A stretch of 63,842 bases of DNA from Actinomycetes bacterium (GCA_023420415.1 JAEZWF010000038.1:1-63842), one strand, 5' to 3'; numbered from the stretch's first letter, positions 48,152 to 55,562 are shown. Notes: a model not told the origin generated them from the letters alone. Translations and numbers: made by a program.

Positions 48152-49101
48152 CGCGCCGCCGCGGCGAGCCGCTGTGCCAGCGCTGCCACCGACTGCCGCA
48201 GCTCGTCGCCGCCGAGCACCCGGAAGACGTAGGGAAGGTTGGCCAGGTCCGCGGCATACTCCGTCGGGTTGCTCGTGCTCCCGACGAGGCGGCACGAGAT
48301 GTCGTCCACGGGCTCCAGCGCACCCATGGTGCGGGGGACGAATCGGCGCGCCCGCTCCACGGGTGCGTCGATGCGGACCTCGACGGGGAAGTCCCACCCG
48401 CTCGCGAGATGCTCTTCCAGCGCGCTGACCGGGTCGAGATCCGTTGGCGCGTCGAAGGTTTCGTCCTGGATCGTGGCCGACTGCACCCGGTCGACCCGGT
48501 AGGTGCGTACCGCCTCGGAGGTGAGCGAGTGGCACAGCAGGTACCACCGGCTGTGCCGCACGACCACGGCCCACGGCTCGACGAGCAGGTCGAGCTCCTT
48601 GCCGGACTCGGTGCGGTAGCTGAGGCGTGCTCGACGCCCCTCGGAGCTGGCCTGCACGAGCGTCGCCGTCGTGGCCGGGTCTGGCCGGGCCGCGGCGTAG
48701 TCGGGCGCTGCCGATGCCTCACGCCGCACCGTCTCGGCCTGGGCTGCAACGGATTCCGGCAGCTGACGCAGGATCTTGGCCAGCGCGCTGCCCACCGGGT
48801 CGTCGATGTCCGCGGCTGCGTGGTGTCCGTCGAGCACCGCCATCACCAGGCCCACCGCCTCCGCGCCGGTGAAGACCATCGGGGCCGGTCGCAGACCGCG
48901 CCCCGGCCGATAGCCGCCGGCGGGACCGCTCACCGACTCGATGGGTATGCCGGCCTCCCGCAGGATTGCGACGTAGCGTCGCGCCGCGCGTGCCGTCACG
49001 CCGAGCCGGTTCCCGATGGCGTCGGCGGTGATGCCGGGTTGGTTCTGCACCAGCTCGAGCGCCAGGAGGGCCCGCGCGGCCGGACTCGCGTCGAGTTTCA
49101 C
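48148..49101 (-). CDS. WYL-domain transcriptional regulator
   Basis: A 317-residue regulator. N-terminal HTH_11/winged helix (RALLALELVQNQPGITADAIGNRLGVTARAARRYVAILREAGIPI), then a WYL domain (about 150-230) with RARLSYRTESGKE, PWAVVVRHSRWYLLCHS and YRVDRVQSA, and a C-terminal WCX dimerisation region. Such YafY/PafBC-type proteins sense nucleic acid or ligands through WYL. I start at the GTG at 49101, a normal family N-terminus; a TTG at 49137 adds 12 residues and would abut the divergent hydrolase gene, a plausible target. Confidence 0.88.
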   Translation of the reverse strand: MKLDASPAARALLALELVQNQPGITADAIGNRLGVTARAARRYVAILREAGIPIESVSGPAGGYRPGRGLRPAPMVFTGAEAVGLVMAVLDGHHAAADIDDPVGSALAKILRQLPESVAAQAETVRREASAAPDYAAARPDPATTATLVQASSEGRRARLSYRTESGKELDLLVEPWAVVVRHSRWYLLCHSLTSEAVRTYRVDRVQSATIQDETFDAPTDLDPVSALEEHLASGWDFPVEVRIDAPVERARRFVPRTMGALEPVDDISCRLVGSTSNPTEYAADLANLPYVFRVLGGDELRQSVAALAQRLAAAAR

Positions 49102-49151
49102 GCGCCGATTCTCGACGCGGAAGGCTTCTGTCCGCAATGGGTCCTACCGTC

Positions 49152-49757
49152 ATGGCCATGACGACGAGCCAGCACGAGATCGTGCTCTTCCACCACATCC
49201 AGGGCCTCACCCCCGGTGTCCTCGCCTTCGCCGACGAGCTGCGGGGCGCCGGCCACACGGTGCACACCCCCGACTCGTTCGAGGGCCGCACCTTCCACTC
49301 CATCGAGGATGGGCAGGCCTACCTCGGCGAGGTCGGGTTCGAGACGGTGCGCGAGCGCGGCGTCCAGGCGGTGGCCGACCTTCCTGCGGCCCTGGTCTAC
49401 GCCGGCTTCTCGCTCGGGTGCATGCCCGCGCAGAAGCTGGTCCAGAACCGCCCCGGCGCACTGGGCGGGCTGTTCTACCACGGGTTCGCCGACCCCTCGT
49501 GGTTCGGCGAGTGGCCCGCGGGGCTCGGCGCGCAGATCCACTCGATGGACGCGGACCCCTTCTTCGTCGATGAGGGCGACCTCGATGCCGCCCGCCCGTT
49601 CGTCGAGTCCCATGACGCCGTCGACCTGTTCCTCTACCCCGGCGACGGCCACCTCTTCACCGACAGCTCCCTGGCCGACTACGACGCGGACGCCACGAAG
49701 CTGGTCATCGAACGGTCATTGCAGTTCCTCGACGGGCTGCACGGCAGCGGGCGATGA
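49152..49757 (+). CDS. Dienelactone hydrolase family protein
   Basis: A 201-residue alpha/beta hydrolase. The nucleophile elbow is YAGFSLGCMPAQ; the acid is probably in HSMDADPFFVDEGD and the His in YPGDGHLFTDSS. Unlike true dienelactone hydrolases, the nucleophile is Ser rather than Cys at the elbow centre. Substrate unknown. Two nearby ATGs (49152 and 49158) are possible starts. It overlaps the next gene by 4 bases and faces the WYL regulator gene, which may control it. Confidence 0.85.
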   Translation: MAMTTSQHEIVLFHHIQGLTPGVLAFADELRGAGHTVHTPDSFEGRTFHSIEDGQAYLGEVGFETVRERGVQAVADLPAALVYAGFSLGCMPAQKLVQNRPGALGGLFYHGFADPSWFGEWPAGLGAQIHSMDADPFFVDEGDLDAARPFVESHDAVDLFLYPGDGHLFTDSSLADYDADATKLVIERSLQFLDGLHGSGR

Positions 49758-50593
49758 GCGGGCACACCTTTCGCGACGAGCAGCTCCTCGACGCGACGTA
49801 CGAGCACGTCGACCTGACCGGGGCACGGTTCGACCGAGTCGACCTGACCCGGAGCAGCTTCACGATGGTCGACTTCGCCGACGTCGACATCCGGGACACC
49901 GCGCTCAGCCGGGTGCGGATGCGCGGGGTCGAGCTCATGGATGTCGACATCTCTGGCGAACTGCAGCGCGTCACGGTCAACGGCGTGGACATCGGCCCCC
50001 TCGTCGAGGCCGAGCTCGACCGTCGTCACCCCGAGCGCGCCACGTTGCGCCCCACCGACCCGGCCGGCTACCGCGAGGCCTGGGCCGTCCTGACGGGACT
50101 CTGGGACGGCACGGTGGAGCGGGCGCGTGCGCTCGAGGCCCGCGACCCGGCGTTGCTGCACGAGGGCGTCGACGGTGAGTGGTCGTTCACGCAGACGCTG
50201 CGCCACCTGGCCTTTGCCACGAGCAGCTGGCTGGGTCGGGCCATCCAGGGCAACCCGTCACCCTGGGACCCGCTCGAGCTGCCGTGGGACACGATGCCCG
50301 ACACCCCCGGTGTCCCCCGGGACCGCAGCGCCCGCCCCTCGCTGGACGAGGCGCTCGAGCTGCGCCGTCGCCGCCAGGCCGACGTCGCGGCATACCTGGA
50401 GACGCTCACCCAGGCCGAGCTCGACTCGCAGACCACACCGGTCGAGGCGCCGGGTTGGCCCCGCCCGCAGGCCTATCCCGTCAAGGAGTGCCTCGACATC
50501 TTGCTGGGCGAGGAGTGGTGGCACCGGCAGTATGCCGAGCGCGACCTTGCCGCCCTGCAGTCCCGCCCTCGCGATGACGAATCGGCCTCGTGA
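49754..50593 (+). CDS. Pentapeptide-repeat plus DinB-domain fusion protein
   Basis: A 279-residue two-domain protein. Residues 5-85 follow a pentapeptide-like beta-helix pattern (YEHVDLTGARFDRVDLTRSSFTMVDFADVDIRDTAL). Residues 95-270 are a DinB/YfiT-type four-helix bundle with candidate metal His residues in FTQTLRHLAFATSSWLGRAI and LGEEWWHRQYAERDL. Such metal-dependent transferases often use mycothiol. It is coupled to the hydrolase gene by a 4-base overlap, so both may act on one compound. Function otherwise unknown. Confidence 0.8.
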   Translation: MSGHTFRDEQLLDATYEHVDLTGARFDRVDLTRSSFTMVDFADVDIRDTALSRVRMRGVELMDVDISGELQRVTVNGVDIGPLVEAELDRRHPERATLRPTDPAGYREAWAVLTGLWDGTVERARALEARDPALLHEGVDGEWSFTQTLRHLAFATSSWLGRAIQGNPSPWDPLELPWDTMPDTPGVPRDRSARPSLDEALELRRRRQADVAAYLETLTQAELDSQTTPVEAPGWPRPQAYPVKECLDILLGEEWWHRQYAERDLAALQSRPRDDESAS

Positions 50594-50650
50594 CGGCATG
50601 ATCGTTCCCAGCCGTCCGGCATACCGAACGACGAATGGGGAGAGCACGTC

Positions 50651-51733
50651 ATGACCGATGTGGCAGGACAGTCCGGAAGCGCACCCTCGGCGGGGGAGGT
50701 GGCTCGGCCGCACACCGACCCGCAGGCGGTGCTGACACCGCTCACGCCCTCGGCGATGTTCCTCGTCGTCACGATCGACAAGGGCGGCGAGAAGGCGGCG
50801 CGCGAGGTGCTCGGCGACGTCAACGACCTGCGCAAGTCCGTGGGCTTTCGCATTCCTGAGGGGCAGCTGACGTGCGTGGTCGGCATCGGGTCGGACGCCT
50901 GGGACCGGCTCCTGACGGGACCTCGACCGGCGAAGCTGCACCCGTTCGTCGAGCTCGACGGCGGCAAGCACAAGGCCCCGGCGACTCCGGGCGACCTGCT
51001 CTTCCACATCCGGGCCAACCGCATGGACCTGTGCTTCGAGCTCGCCCAGCTCATCACCGACCGCCTCGACGGTGCGGCCACGGTGGTCGACGAGGTGCAC
51101 GGTTTCCGCTCGTTCGACGAGCGTGACCTGCTGGGCTTCGTGGACGGCACCGCCAACCCCGAGGGCGACCCGGCCGCCGAGTCCGTCATCGTCGGGGACG
51201 AGGACGCCGACTTCGCGGGCGGCAGCTACGTCATCACCCAGCGCTACCTGCACGACCTCAAGGGCTGGGGCCGTTTGCCCATCGAGCAGCAGGAGCAGGC
51301 GATGGGCCGCACCAAGCTCGACGACGTCGAGATCCCGGACGACCTCAAGGCCCCCGACTCGCACGTCAAGCTCAACACCATCAAGGACGCGAACGGCGTC
51401 CAGCACGACATCATGCGGTTCAACATGCCGTTCGGCCGCGTGGGGTCGGGCGAGTTCGGCACGTTCTTCATCGGCTACGCGCGCGACCCCGGGGTCACCG
51501 AGCACATGCTCCGCAACATGTTCATCGGCGACCCTCCCGGCACCACGGACCGTATCCTCGACTTCTCCACCGCGCACACCGGCAACCTGTTCTTCGTGCC
51601 GACGCTGAGCTTCCTCGACGACCTGCCGGGTGCGCCCGGCTCGGTCGACGAGGAGTCCGGGATGGCCGTCCCGCCGGCGGTGCAGGTGGCGGCCGGCGAC
51701 GCCGGCAAGTCGGGACCGTCCGGAAAGAGCTGA
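50651..51733 (+). CDS. DyP-type heme peroxidase
   Basis: A 360-residue dye-decolourising peroxidase. The distal GxxDG motif is LLGFVDGTANPEGD, followed by GGSYVITQRYLHDL, the proximal His in PDSHVKLNTI, and the conserved MRFNMPFG and GTFFIGYARDP. It has no signal peptide, so it is cytoplasmic and of B type. The C-terminal tail (about 45 residues, Ala/Gly/Ser-rich) does not resemble a known encapsulin-targeting peptide and no encapsulin gene lies in the window. GGGGAGAG precedes the ATG. Confidence 0.93.
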   Translation: MTDVAGQSGSAPSAGEVARPHTDPQAVLTPLTPSAMFLVVTIDKGGEKAAREVLGDVNDLRKSVGFRIPEGQLTCVVGIGSDAWDRLLTGPRPAKLHPFVELDGGKHKAPATPGDLLFHIRANRMDLCFELAQLITDRLDGAATVVDEVHGFRSFDERDLLGFVDGTANPEGDPAAESVIVGDEDADFAGGSYVITQRYLHDLKGWGRLPIEQQEQAMGRTKLDDVEIPDDLKAPDSHVKLNTIKDANGVQHDIMRFNMPFGRVGSGEFGTFFIGYARDPGVTEHMLRNMFIGDPPGTTDRILDFSTAHTGNLFFVPTLSFLDDLPGAPGSVDEESGMAVPPAVQVAAGDAGKSGPSGKS

Positions 51734-51741
51734 TGGCAGGG

Positions 51742-52197
51742 TCAGGACGCGGTCGTCGCCACCGCCGCGGTCGTCTCGCGCGCCCTGACCTTGGCGCCGA
51801 GGGTGAGGAAGAAGAGGGCGAAGGCCGCGGTGAGGCCCACGTGGCCGAGGCCGGAGAAGCCGGCGACGGCTGCGCTGTCAGCGGCGCCTGAGCCTGTGAC
51901 CTGGAGGGTGCCCTTGACGGTCAGGCCAGCCACGGTGAGGGCGAGCGAGACGTTCCAGACCCAGACGAACCAGCGGTAGCGGCGGTCGCTCGCCAGGTCG
52001 AAGAGTCGTTGCAGCGCAAGGACGCCCAGCAGCACGACCGTGCCCAGGACCAGGGCGTGGGTGTGCACGACGGCGAGCTGGGTGGTGCCGGTGAACCCCT
52101 CGGCTCGGGTCAGCTCGCGGTAGCCGAGGCCGCCCGCGAGACCAACGGCGGTCCAGGCGGCGGCGAGTCGGACGAGGGTGGTTTCGGGGCTTCTCAT
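51742..52197 (-). CDS. Four-helix membrane protein, DUF2871-like
   Basis: A 151-residue integral membrane protein with four helices: residues 10-28, 43-64, 75-98 and 112-138. His residues in QLAVVHTHALVLGTVV and GLGHVGLTAAFALFF, on helices 2 and 4, are reminiscent of haem- or metal-binding membrane proteins. It resembles DUF2871; function unknown. The ATG follows GAAGAGG by 11 bases. The gene is divergent from a TetR gene, the operators between suggesting TetR control. Confidence 0.72.
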   Translation of the reverse strand: MRSPETTLVRLAAAWTAVGLAGGLGYRELTRAEGFTGTTQLAVVHTHALVLGTVVLLGVLALQRLFDLASDRRYRWFVWVWNVSLALTVAGLTVKGTLQVTGSGAADSAAVAGFSGLGHVGLTAAFALFFLTLGAKVRARETTAAVATTAS

Positions 52198-52226
52198 GGC
52201 GGGTGCCTCTTCGGGTCGTCGGTGCG

Positions 52227-52240
52227 GGTATGCCGCGTGG
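52227..52240. repeat. Long-form recurrent motif, reverse orientation
   Basis: Perfect GGTATGCCGCGTGG in the spacer between the DUF2871-like and TetR genes, directly before the operator-like repeats. Confidence 0.85.
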
Positions 52241-52246
52241 TCATTT

Positions 52247-52297
52247 GGCGACAGGGTGTCGCCTCCTGCTTTACGGTAGGTTTGAGGACACCGTGTC
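52247..52297. promoter_or_regulatory. Operator-like inverted repeats between divergent genes
   Basis: GGCGACA-ggg-TGTCGCC (52247-52263) and GACAC-c-GTGTC (52287-52297) are perfect inverted repeats; TTGGCGAC recurs at 52245 and 52304. A TAGGTT box lies between them at 52277. The TetR protein encoded just downstream is the likely ligand, repressing itself and the DUF2871-like gene. Confidence 0.6.
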
Positions 52298-52333
52298 GTC
52301 AAATTGGCGACGTGCCGTCGCGAAAGGACTGCC

Positions 52334-52978
52334 ATGCCACCGCGGATCAATGCGCCGAGCGTGGCCGAGCACCGAGCCCAGGTCCAGGAGCGGCTGGTCG
52401 ACGCCGCCGAGGCGCTGTTGCGGTCCGGCGAGGACGGCGCGCTCACCGCCGGTGCCGTGAGCGCCGCGGCCGGGATCGCCCGCAACAGCATCTACCGCTA
52501 CGTCGACTCCGTCGACGAGCTGCGTGACCTCGTCGTCGACCGCTACCTGCCGGCGTGGCAGGACGCCGTCGACGCCGCACTGGCCGGCGTGGACGACCCC
52601 GTCGAACGTCTGGTGACCTGGGTCCGGGTCAACCTGGAGCAGGCCTCGGCCGCCGGCCACGGCTGGCTGATGGAGGCGGCGCGCACACGGCATACGTCTG
52701 CGGCCGGCCCGGCTGGGGCGGCTCCCACGTCCCCCTCGCAGGGACGAACGTCCATCGACCGCGCCCACACGACCATGCGCGAGGTCGTCGGGGGCGCGTG
52801 GGAGCAGCTCCTCGGGCGACGGACCAAGCGCGCCGCGGTCGCTGCCACGATGACGATGTCACTGGTGGAGAACGGTTTTCGCCAGCTCGATGCCGGCCAC
52901 TCCCCCGCCGTCGTGATCGACGTGAGCACGCGTGCGGTCGCTGGCATGGCCGAGTCGCTGACGAACGACGGGAGCTGA
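52334..52978 (+). CDS. TetR-family transcriptional regulator
   Basis: A 214-residue repressor. The N-terminal helix-turn-helix is AEALLRSGEDGALTAGAVSAAAGIARNSIYRYVDSVDELRDLVVDRYL; the C-terminal ligand domain is divergent, with an Ala/Pro-rich insertion near residue 120. GAAAGGA lies 6 bases before the ATG. The operator-like repeats upstream suggest autoregulation and control of the divergent membrane-protein gene. A GNAT gene follows 3 bases after the stop. Confidence 0.9.
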   Translation: MPPRINAPSVAEHRAQVQERLVDAAEALLRSGEDGALTAGAVSAAAGIARNSIYRYVDSVDELRDLVVDRYLPAWQDAVDAALAGVDDPVERLVTWVRVNLEQASAAGHGWLMEAARTRHTSAAGPAGAAPTSPSQGRTSIDRAHTTMREVVGGAWEQLLGRRTKRAAVAATMTMSLVENGFRQLDAGHSPAVVIDVSTRAVAGMAESLTNDGS

Positions 52979-52981
52979 CAC

Positions 52982-53542
52982 ATGTACGAACGAGTGCTGC
53001 GGGACGGCGCACACCTCGCGCCACTGCAGGTCTGGCACGCCGAGGAGTTCGCAAACCACATGAACCGCGCGCGCGAGCACATCCGGCCCTGGGTGGGCGC
53101 CAGCTTCGTCACCACGGATGTGCAGGGCGCCCGAAAGGTGCTCGAGGGCTATGCGGTGAAGACCTCGCAGGGCACCGGCGGCATCCACGGGATCTGGCTG
53201 GACGGCACCCTCGTGGGCGGCGTCATGGCGTTCGACCTGTCGGTGGCGATGGGGTCGTGCGAGGTGGGCTGCTGGCTCGAACCTGCGGCAGAGGGGTACG
53301 GACTGGTCACGCCGGCGTGTGAAGCGTTGCTGGAGTGGGCTTTTCGCGAGCGCGGACTGCACCGGGTCGAGTGGCACTGCCGCGCCGACAACGACCGCAG
53401 CTCCGCCGTGGCGCGACGGTTGGGCATGACCCTCGAAGGGATCCGGCGGGAGGCGTGGCCGTACGAGGGACGCCGCTACGACAAGCAGGTCTGGGCCGTC
53501 CTCGCCCACGAGTGGATGGGCACATCCGCCCGCAAGGGGTAA
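52982..53542 (+). CDS. GNAT-family N-acetyltransferase (RimJ/RimL type)
   Basis: A 186-residue acetyltransferase. Acceptor side opening LAPLQVWHAEEFANHMNRAREHIRPWVG resembles RimL-type proteins; the acetyl-CoA site is in LEPAAEGYGLVTPACEALLEWAFRERGLHRVEW, and CRADNDRSSAVARRLGMTLEGIRRE completes the fold. The substrate may be a protein N-terminus or a small amine, including a drug. It is co-transcribed with the TetR gene. Confidence 0.88.
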   Translation: MYERVLRDGAHLAPLQVWHAEEFANHMNRAREHIRPWVGASFVTTDVQGARKVLEGYAVKTSQGTGGIHGIWLDGTLVGGVMAFDLSVAMGSCEVGCWLEPAAEGYGLVTPACEALLEWAFRERGLHRVEWHCRADNDRSSAVARRLGMTLEGIRREAWPYEGRRYDKQVWAVLAHEWMGTSARKG

Positions 53543-53626
53543 ACCGGCGGACCGCGAGCGGTCGGTCCTGTCGCCAACAGCGGCCTGCGGGTCGTCGGGC
53601 TGGTATTCCTCCTCGTAGGTGGAGGC

Positions 53627-53692
53627 ATGGCGCTACTGCTGGTCATCGGCCTGGCTGCCCTGGTCCGGGCCCCGCGGCGCGCGGAGTCGTGA
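53627..53692 (+). CDS. Possible 21-residue membrane peptide
   Basis: A short frame MALLLVIGLAALVRAPRRAES, hydrophobic then basic, typical of small single-span peptides; the same frame upstream (GLRVVGLVFLLVGGG) is also hydrophobic but lacks a start. GGTGGAGG sits too close to the ATG for a normal ribosome site. It overlaps the 3' end of erm on the other strand. Weakly supported. Confidence 0.25.
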   Translation: MALLLVIGLAALVRAPRRAES

Positions 53693-54467
53693 GGCGACGC
53701 CCCGGCCTCGCCGCGGCATACGCCTCGGCCCAGTCCTGGGGGCGCAGGTCCCTGGGCAGTGGTGCTCGCCTCGGGCTGGCGTGCCGGGAGGCGAGGTATC
53801 GCGCGGTCGTGGGCGGGACGCCTCGGCGCGTGAGAATGTCCGCCAGCGCGCGACCCCGTCCGCCGAACACCTCGGCGACCCAACTCTGGTAGTCGCGGCG
53901 CGAGCGGTCGTCGACGAGCGGCTCGCTGCGGCGGTCGACGACGAGCAGGCCCGCGTCGACGGACGGGCGGGGCCGGAAGGCTCCGGCCGGGATGCGACGG
54001 TCCAGGGCGAAGTCGTACCAAGGCCACCACTGCGCCGTCAGCTGGGTGGCGCCGCCCACCGCCGCGCGCTTGCGGGCGACCTCCCACTGGGTGACGAGGA
54101 CGGCGCCGGACCAGTCAGTGCTGCACAGGAGGTGCCGCAGGATCGGCGTGGTGAGGTGAAAGGGCACGTTCGACACCACGACCGAACCGTGGGGCGGCGC
54201 GTGGCGCAGGATGTCCCCCTCGCTGATGCTCACGTGGGGACCGGTGCGCCGGTCGAGGGCTCGCGCCCGACGACCGTCGATCTCGATGCCCCGCATGGGA
54301 CGTCGCAACGTGGCCAGCGCAGTGGTGAGGGCGCCGTCACCGGTCCCCCACTCGACGATGGGCCCGGGTCGCTCGTCGACGAGGTCGCGGACCCGGTCGA
54401 TCACGCGGCGGTCGACGAGGAAGTTCTGCCCCAGTTCGTGACGTCCGGGGTGGTGGGTTTTCGACAT
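53643..54467 (-). CDS. erm: Erm-type 23S rRNA (adenine-N6) methyltransferase
   Basis: A 274-residue SAM-dependent enzyme that methylates adenine in the macrolide site of 23S rRNA (A2058), giving resistance to macrolides, lincosamides and streptogramin B. The start HELGQNFLVDRRVIDRV is characteristic; SAM motif I is IVEWGTGDGALTTAL, and the catalytic NxPF is SNVPFHLTTPILRHLL, the Erm rather than KsgA form. The basic, proline-rich C-terminus is typical of actinobacterial Erm. GGAG lies 7 bases before the ATG. The 100-base leader with a short peptide and alternative helices indicates drug-inducible expression. Its base composition matches the neighbours, so recent transfer is not indicated. Confidence 0.93.
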   Translation of the reverse strand: MSKTHHPGRHELGQNFLVDRRVIDRVRDLVDERPGPIVEWGTGDGALTTALATLRRPMRGIEIDGRRARALDRRTGPHVSISEGDILRHAPPHGSVVVSNVPFHLTTPILRHLLCSTDWSGAVLVTQWEVARKRAAVGGATQLTAQWWPWYDFALDRRIPAGAFRPRPSVDAGLLVVDRRSEPLVDDRSRRDYQSWVAEVFGGRGRALADILTRRGVPPTTARYLASRHASPRRAPLPRDLRPQDWAEAYAAARPGRRLTTPRAAGPGPGQPGR

Positions 54468-54508
54468 GCTGGTGCTCCTGTCTGGAGGACGGAGCCGGGC
54501 AGCATGAA

Positions 54509-54579
54509 GCGCCGCCCGGCAGGGTGCCGGATGGCGGCGCGAATGCGATGAGTCGTGACCCGCGCCGCTACCGGCGGCG
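54509..54579 (-). promoter_or_regulatory. Attenuator: four mutually pairing segments before erm
   Basis: In transcript order: segment 1 (54574-54579) pairs with segment 2 (54563-54568); segment 2 (54561-54568, GCGGCGCG) pairs with segment 3 (54534-54541, CGCGCCGC); segment 3 (54533-54540) pairs with segment 4 (54509-54516, GGCGGCGC), with an inner CCGGCA/TGCCGG helix. Because the pairings exclude one another, ribosome stalling on the leader peptide could switch between 1:2 plus 3:4 and 2:3, as in classical erm attenuation. A further CTCC/GGAG pairing covers the erm ribosome site. Confidence 0.65.
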
Positions 54580-54609
54580 GATCCGAACGATCATCGTGGC
54601 GATACCCAT
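54568..54609 (-). CDS. erm leader peptide
   Basis: A 13-residue frame, MGIATMIVRIRRR, begins 142 bases upstream of the erm start and ends inside the first pairing segment of the attenuator. It carries Arg-Ile-Arg, an example of the +x+ pattern that arrests macrolide-bound ribosomes in other Erm leader peptides. The ATG lies 7 bases after a TAGCCT box, so the leader is probably translated from a leaderless transcript. Confidence 0.65.
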   Translation of the reverse strand: MGIATMIVRIRRR

Positions 54610-54616
54610 GCAGGCG

Positions 54617-54653
54617 AGGCTATGGGGGCAGCGCGTGAGCGACCACTTCTTTT
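54617..54653 (-). promoter_or_regulatory. WhiB7-like promoter of the erm transcript
   Basis: On the minus strand: AT-rich AAAAGAA (54647-54653), immediately followed by GTGGTC at the -35 position (54641-54646), an 18-base spacer and TAGCCT (54617-54622). An A-rich element touching the -35 is the known mark of WhiB7-activated antibiotic-resistance promoters of actinobacteria. WhiB7 itself is not in the window. Confidence 0.5.
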
Positions 54654-54682
54654 GCGGTCTCCCGCCGGGGCCGGAACATCGC

Positions 54683-54688
54683 TAGCGT
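54683..54688 (+). promoter_or_regulatory. -10 box for the pterin dehydratase-VOC gene
   Basis: TAGCGT, 8 bases before the ATG at 54697. The promoter is divergent from that of erm; the two occupy the same 80 bases. Confidence 0.4.
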
Positions 54689-54696
54689 CGCTGGGC

Positions 54697-55395
54697 ATGG
54701 ACATGCTCAAGGGGGACAGGATCGCCGAGGCCCGCCTCGGCGAGTGGCGCAAGCTGGCCCAGGGTCTGCACGCCCGCTACCTGGTCGACGACTTCGGCGC
54801 CGGCGCACGGTTCGTGGTGGCGGTGGGTGAGGCAGGGGACGAGGTCTCCCATCACCCGCGCGTCGTGATCGGCACCGGTCATGTCGATCTCGAGCTCGTC
54901 ACGCACGACGCCGTCTACCGCGACGACGAGGGCACCGAACACGTCGTGGAGTGGGTCACCCAGCAGGACGTCGACCTGGCCCGGCGCATCAGCGACATCG
55001 CGGCGGAGCACGGCCTCACCGCCGACCCGGGCGCGGTCAGCGAGGTCGAGCTCGGGCTCGACACGGCGCACCCCGGCGCCATCGCACCGGTGTGGGCCGC
55101 CCTCCTCGCCGGAGACCCCGAGGCCCAGGGCCGCGGCACCCCGGGCGACGAGGTCCGCGACGGCACGGCGCGGACCCCCAACCTGTGGTTCGACGACTCG
55201 GGCAGCGACGAGGCCCAGCGGTTCCACGTCGAGGTCTACGTTGCGCCCGAGGTGGTGCAGCACCGCATCGACGCCGCCATTGCTGCCGGTGGCACGGTCG
55301 TCGACGACAGCGAGTCACCCGGGCTGACCGTCATCGCCGACCAGGACGGCAACAAGGGGATCATCTGCGCCGACGTCTCCGCGACGACCGCCTGA
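54697..55395 (+). CDS. Pterin-4a-carbinolamine dehydratase fused to a VOC (glyoxalase-like) domain
   Basis: A 232-residue fusion. The N-terminal 100 residues resemble 4a-hydroxytetrahydrobiopterin dehydratase: ARLGEWRKLAQGLHARYLVDDFGAGARFV, SHHPRVVIGTGHVDLELVTHD (metal-free active-site His-His) and VTQQDVDLARRISDIAAEHGL. The C-terminal 120 residues are a VOC-superfamily domain (ELGLDTAHPGAIAPVWAALL, RFHVEVYVAPEVVQHRIDAAIAAGGTVV). The order matches known actinobacterial PhhB-VOC proteins. Its role, perhaps pterin recycling, cannot be decided. Divergent from erm. Confidence 0.8.
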   Translation: MDMLKGDRIAEARLGEWRKLAQGLHARYLVDDFGAGARFVVAVGEAGDEVSHHPRVVIGTGHVDLELVTHDAVYRDDEGTEHVVEWVTQQDVDLARRISDIAAEHGLTADPGAVSEVELGLDTAHPGAIAPVWAALLAGDPEAQGRGTPGDEVRDGTARTPNLWFDDSGSDEAQRFHVEVYVAPEVVQHRIDAAIAAGGTVVDDSESPGLTVIADQDGNKGIICADVSATTA

Positions 55396-55534
55396 CACCG
55401 GCGTCCGGGTCAGCGGGATCCCCACTCCCGCAACGCAGACGACCCTTTGGTGGGTGTGGGACTCAGCGACCGGAGGGGCTTGTCGCGTGCCCGGTCGGTC
55501 TGGTTCGAGATGAGCGGGTAAGGCGAGGCCGGCA

Positions 55535-55562
55535 GAGACCGCTCGCAGAGCGTGCGAGTCTC
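55535..55562. terminator. Hairpin terminator
   Basis: GAGA-ccg-CTCGCA (55535-55547) pairs with TGCGAG-TCTC (55553-55562) around a 5-base loop. It lies 6 bases beyond the stop of the minus-strand ATPase gene and can also end the pterin dehydratase transcript. The 170-base spacer that contains it shows no other gene. Confidence 0.6.

Noticed and set aside
51640..51733. Encapsulin-targeting tail on the DyP peroxidase
   Set aside because: The tail lacks the usual Gly-Ser-Leu-type terminal motif and no encapsulin gene is in the window.
53643..54467. KsgA/RsmA (16S rRNA dimethyltransferase) instead of Erm
   Set aside because: The catalytic motif is NVPF rather than NLPY, the C-terminus is the basic actinobacterial Erm type, and a leader peptide precedes it.
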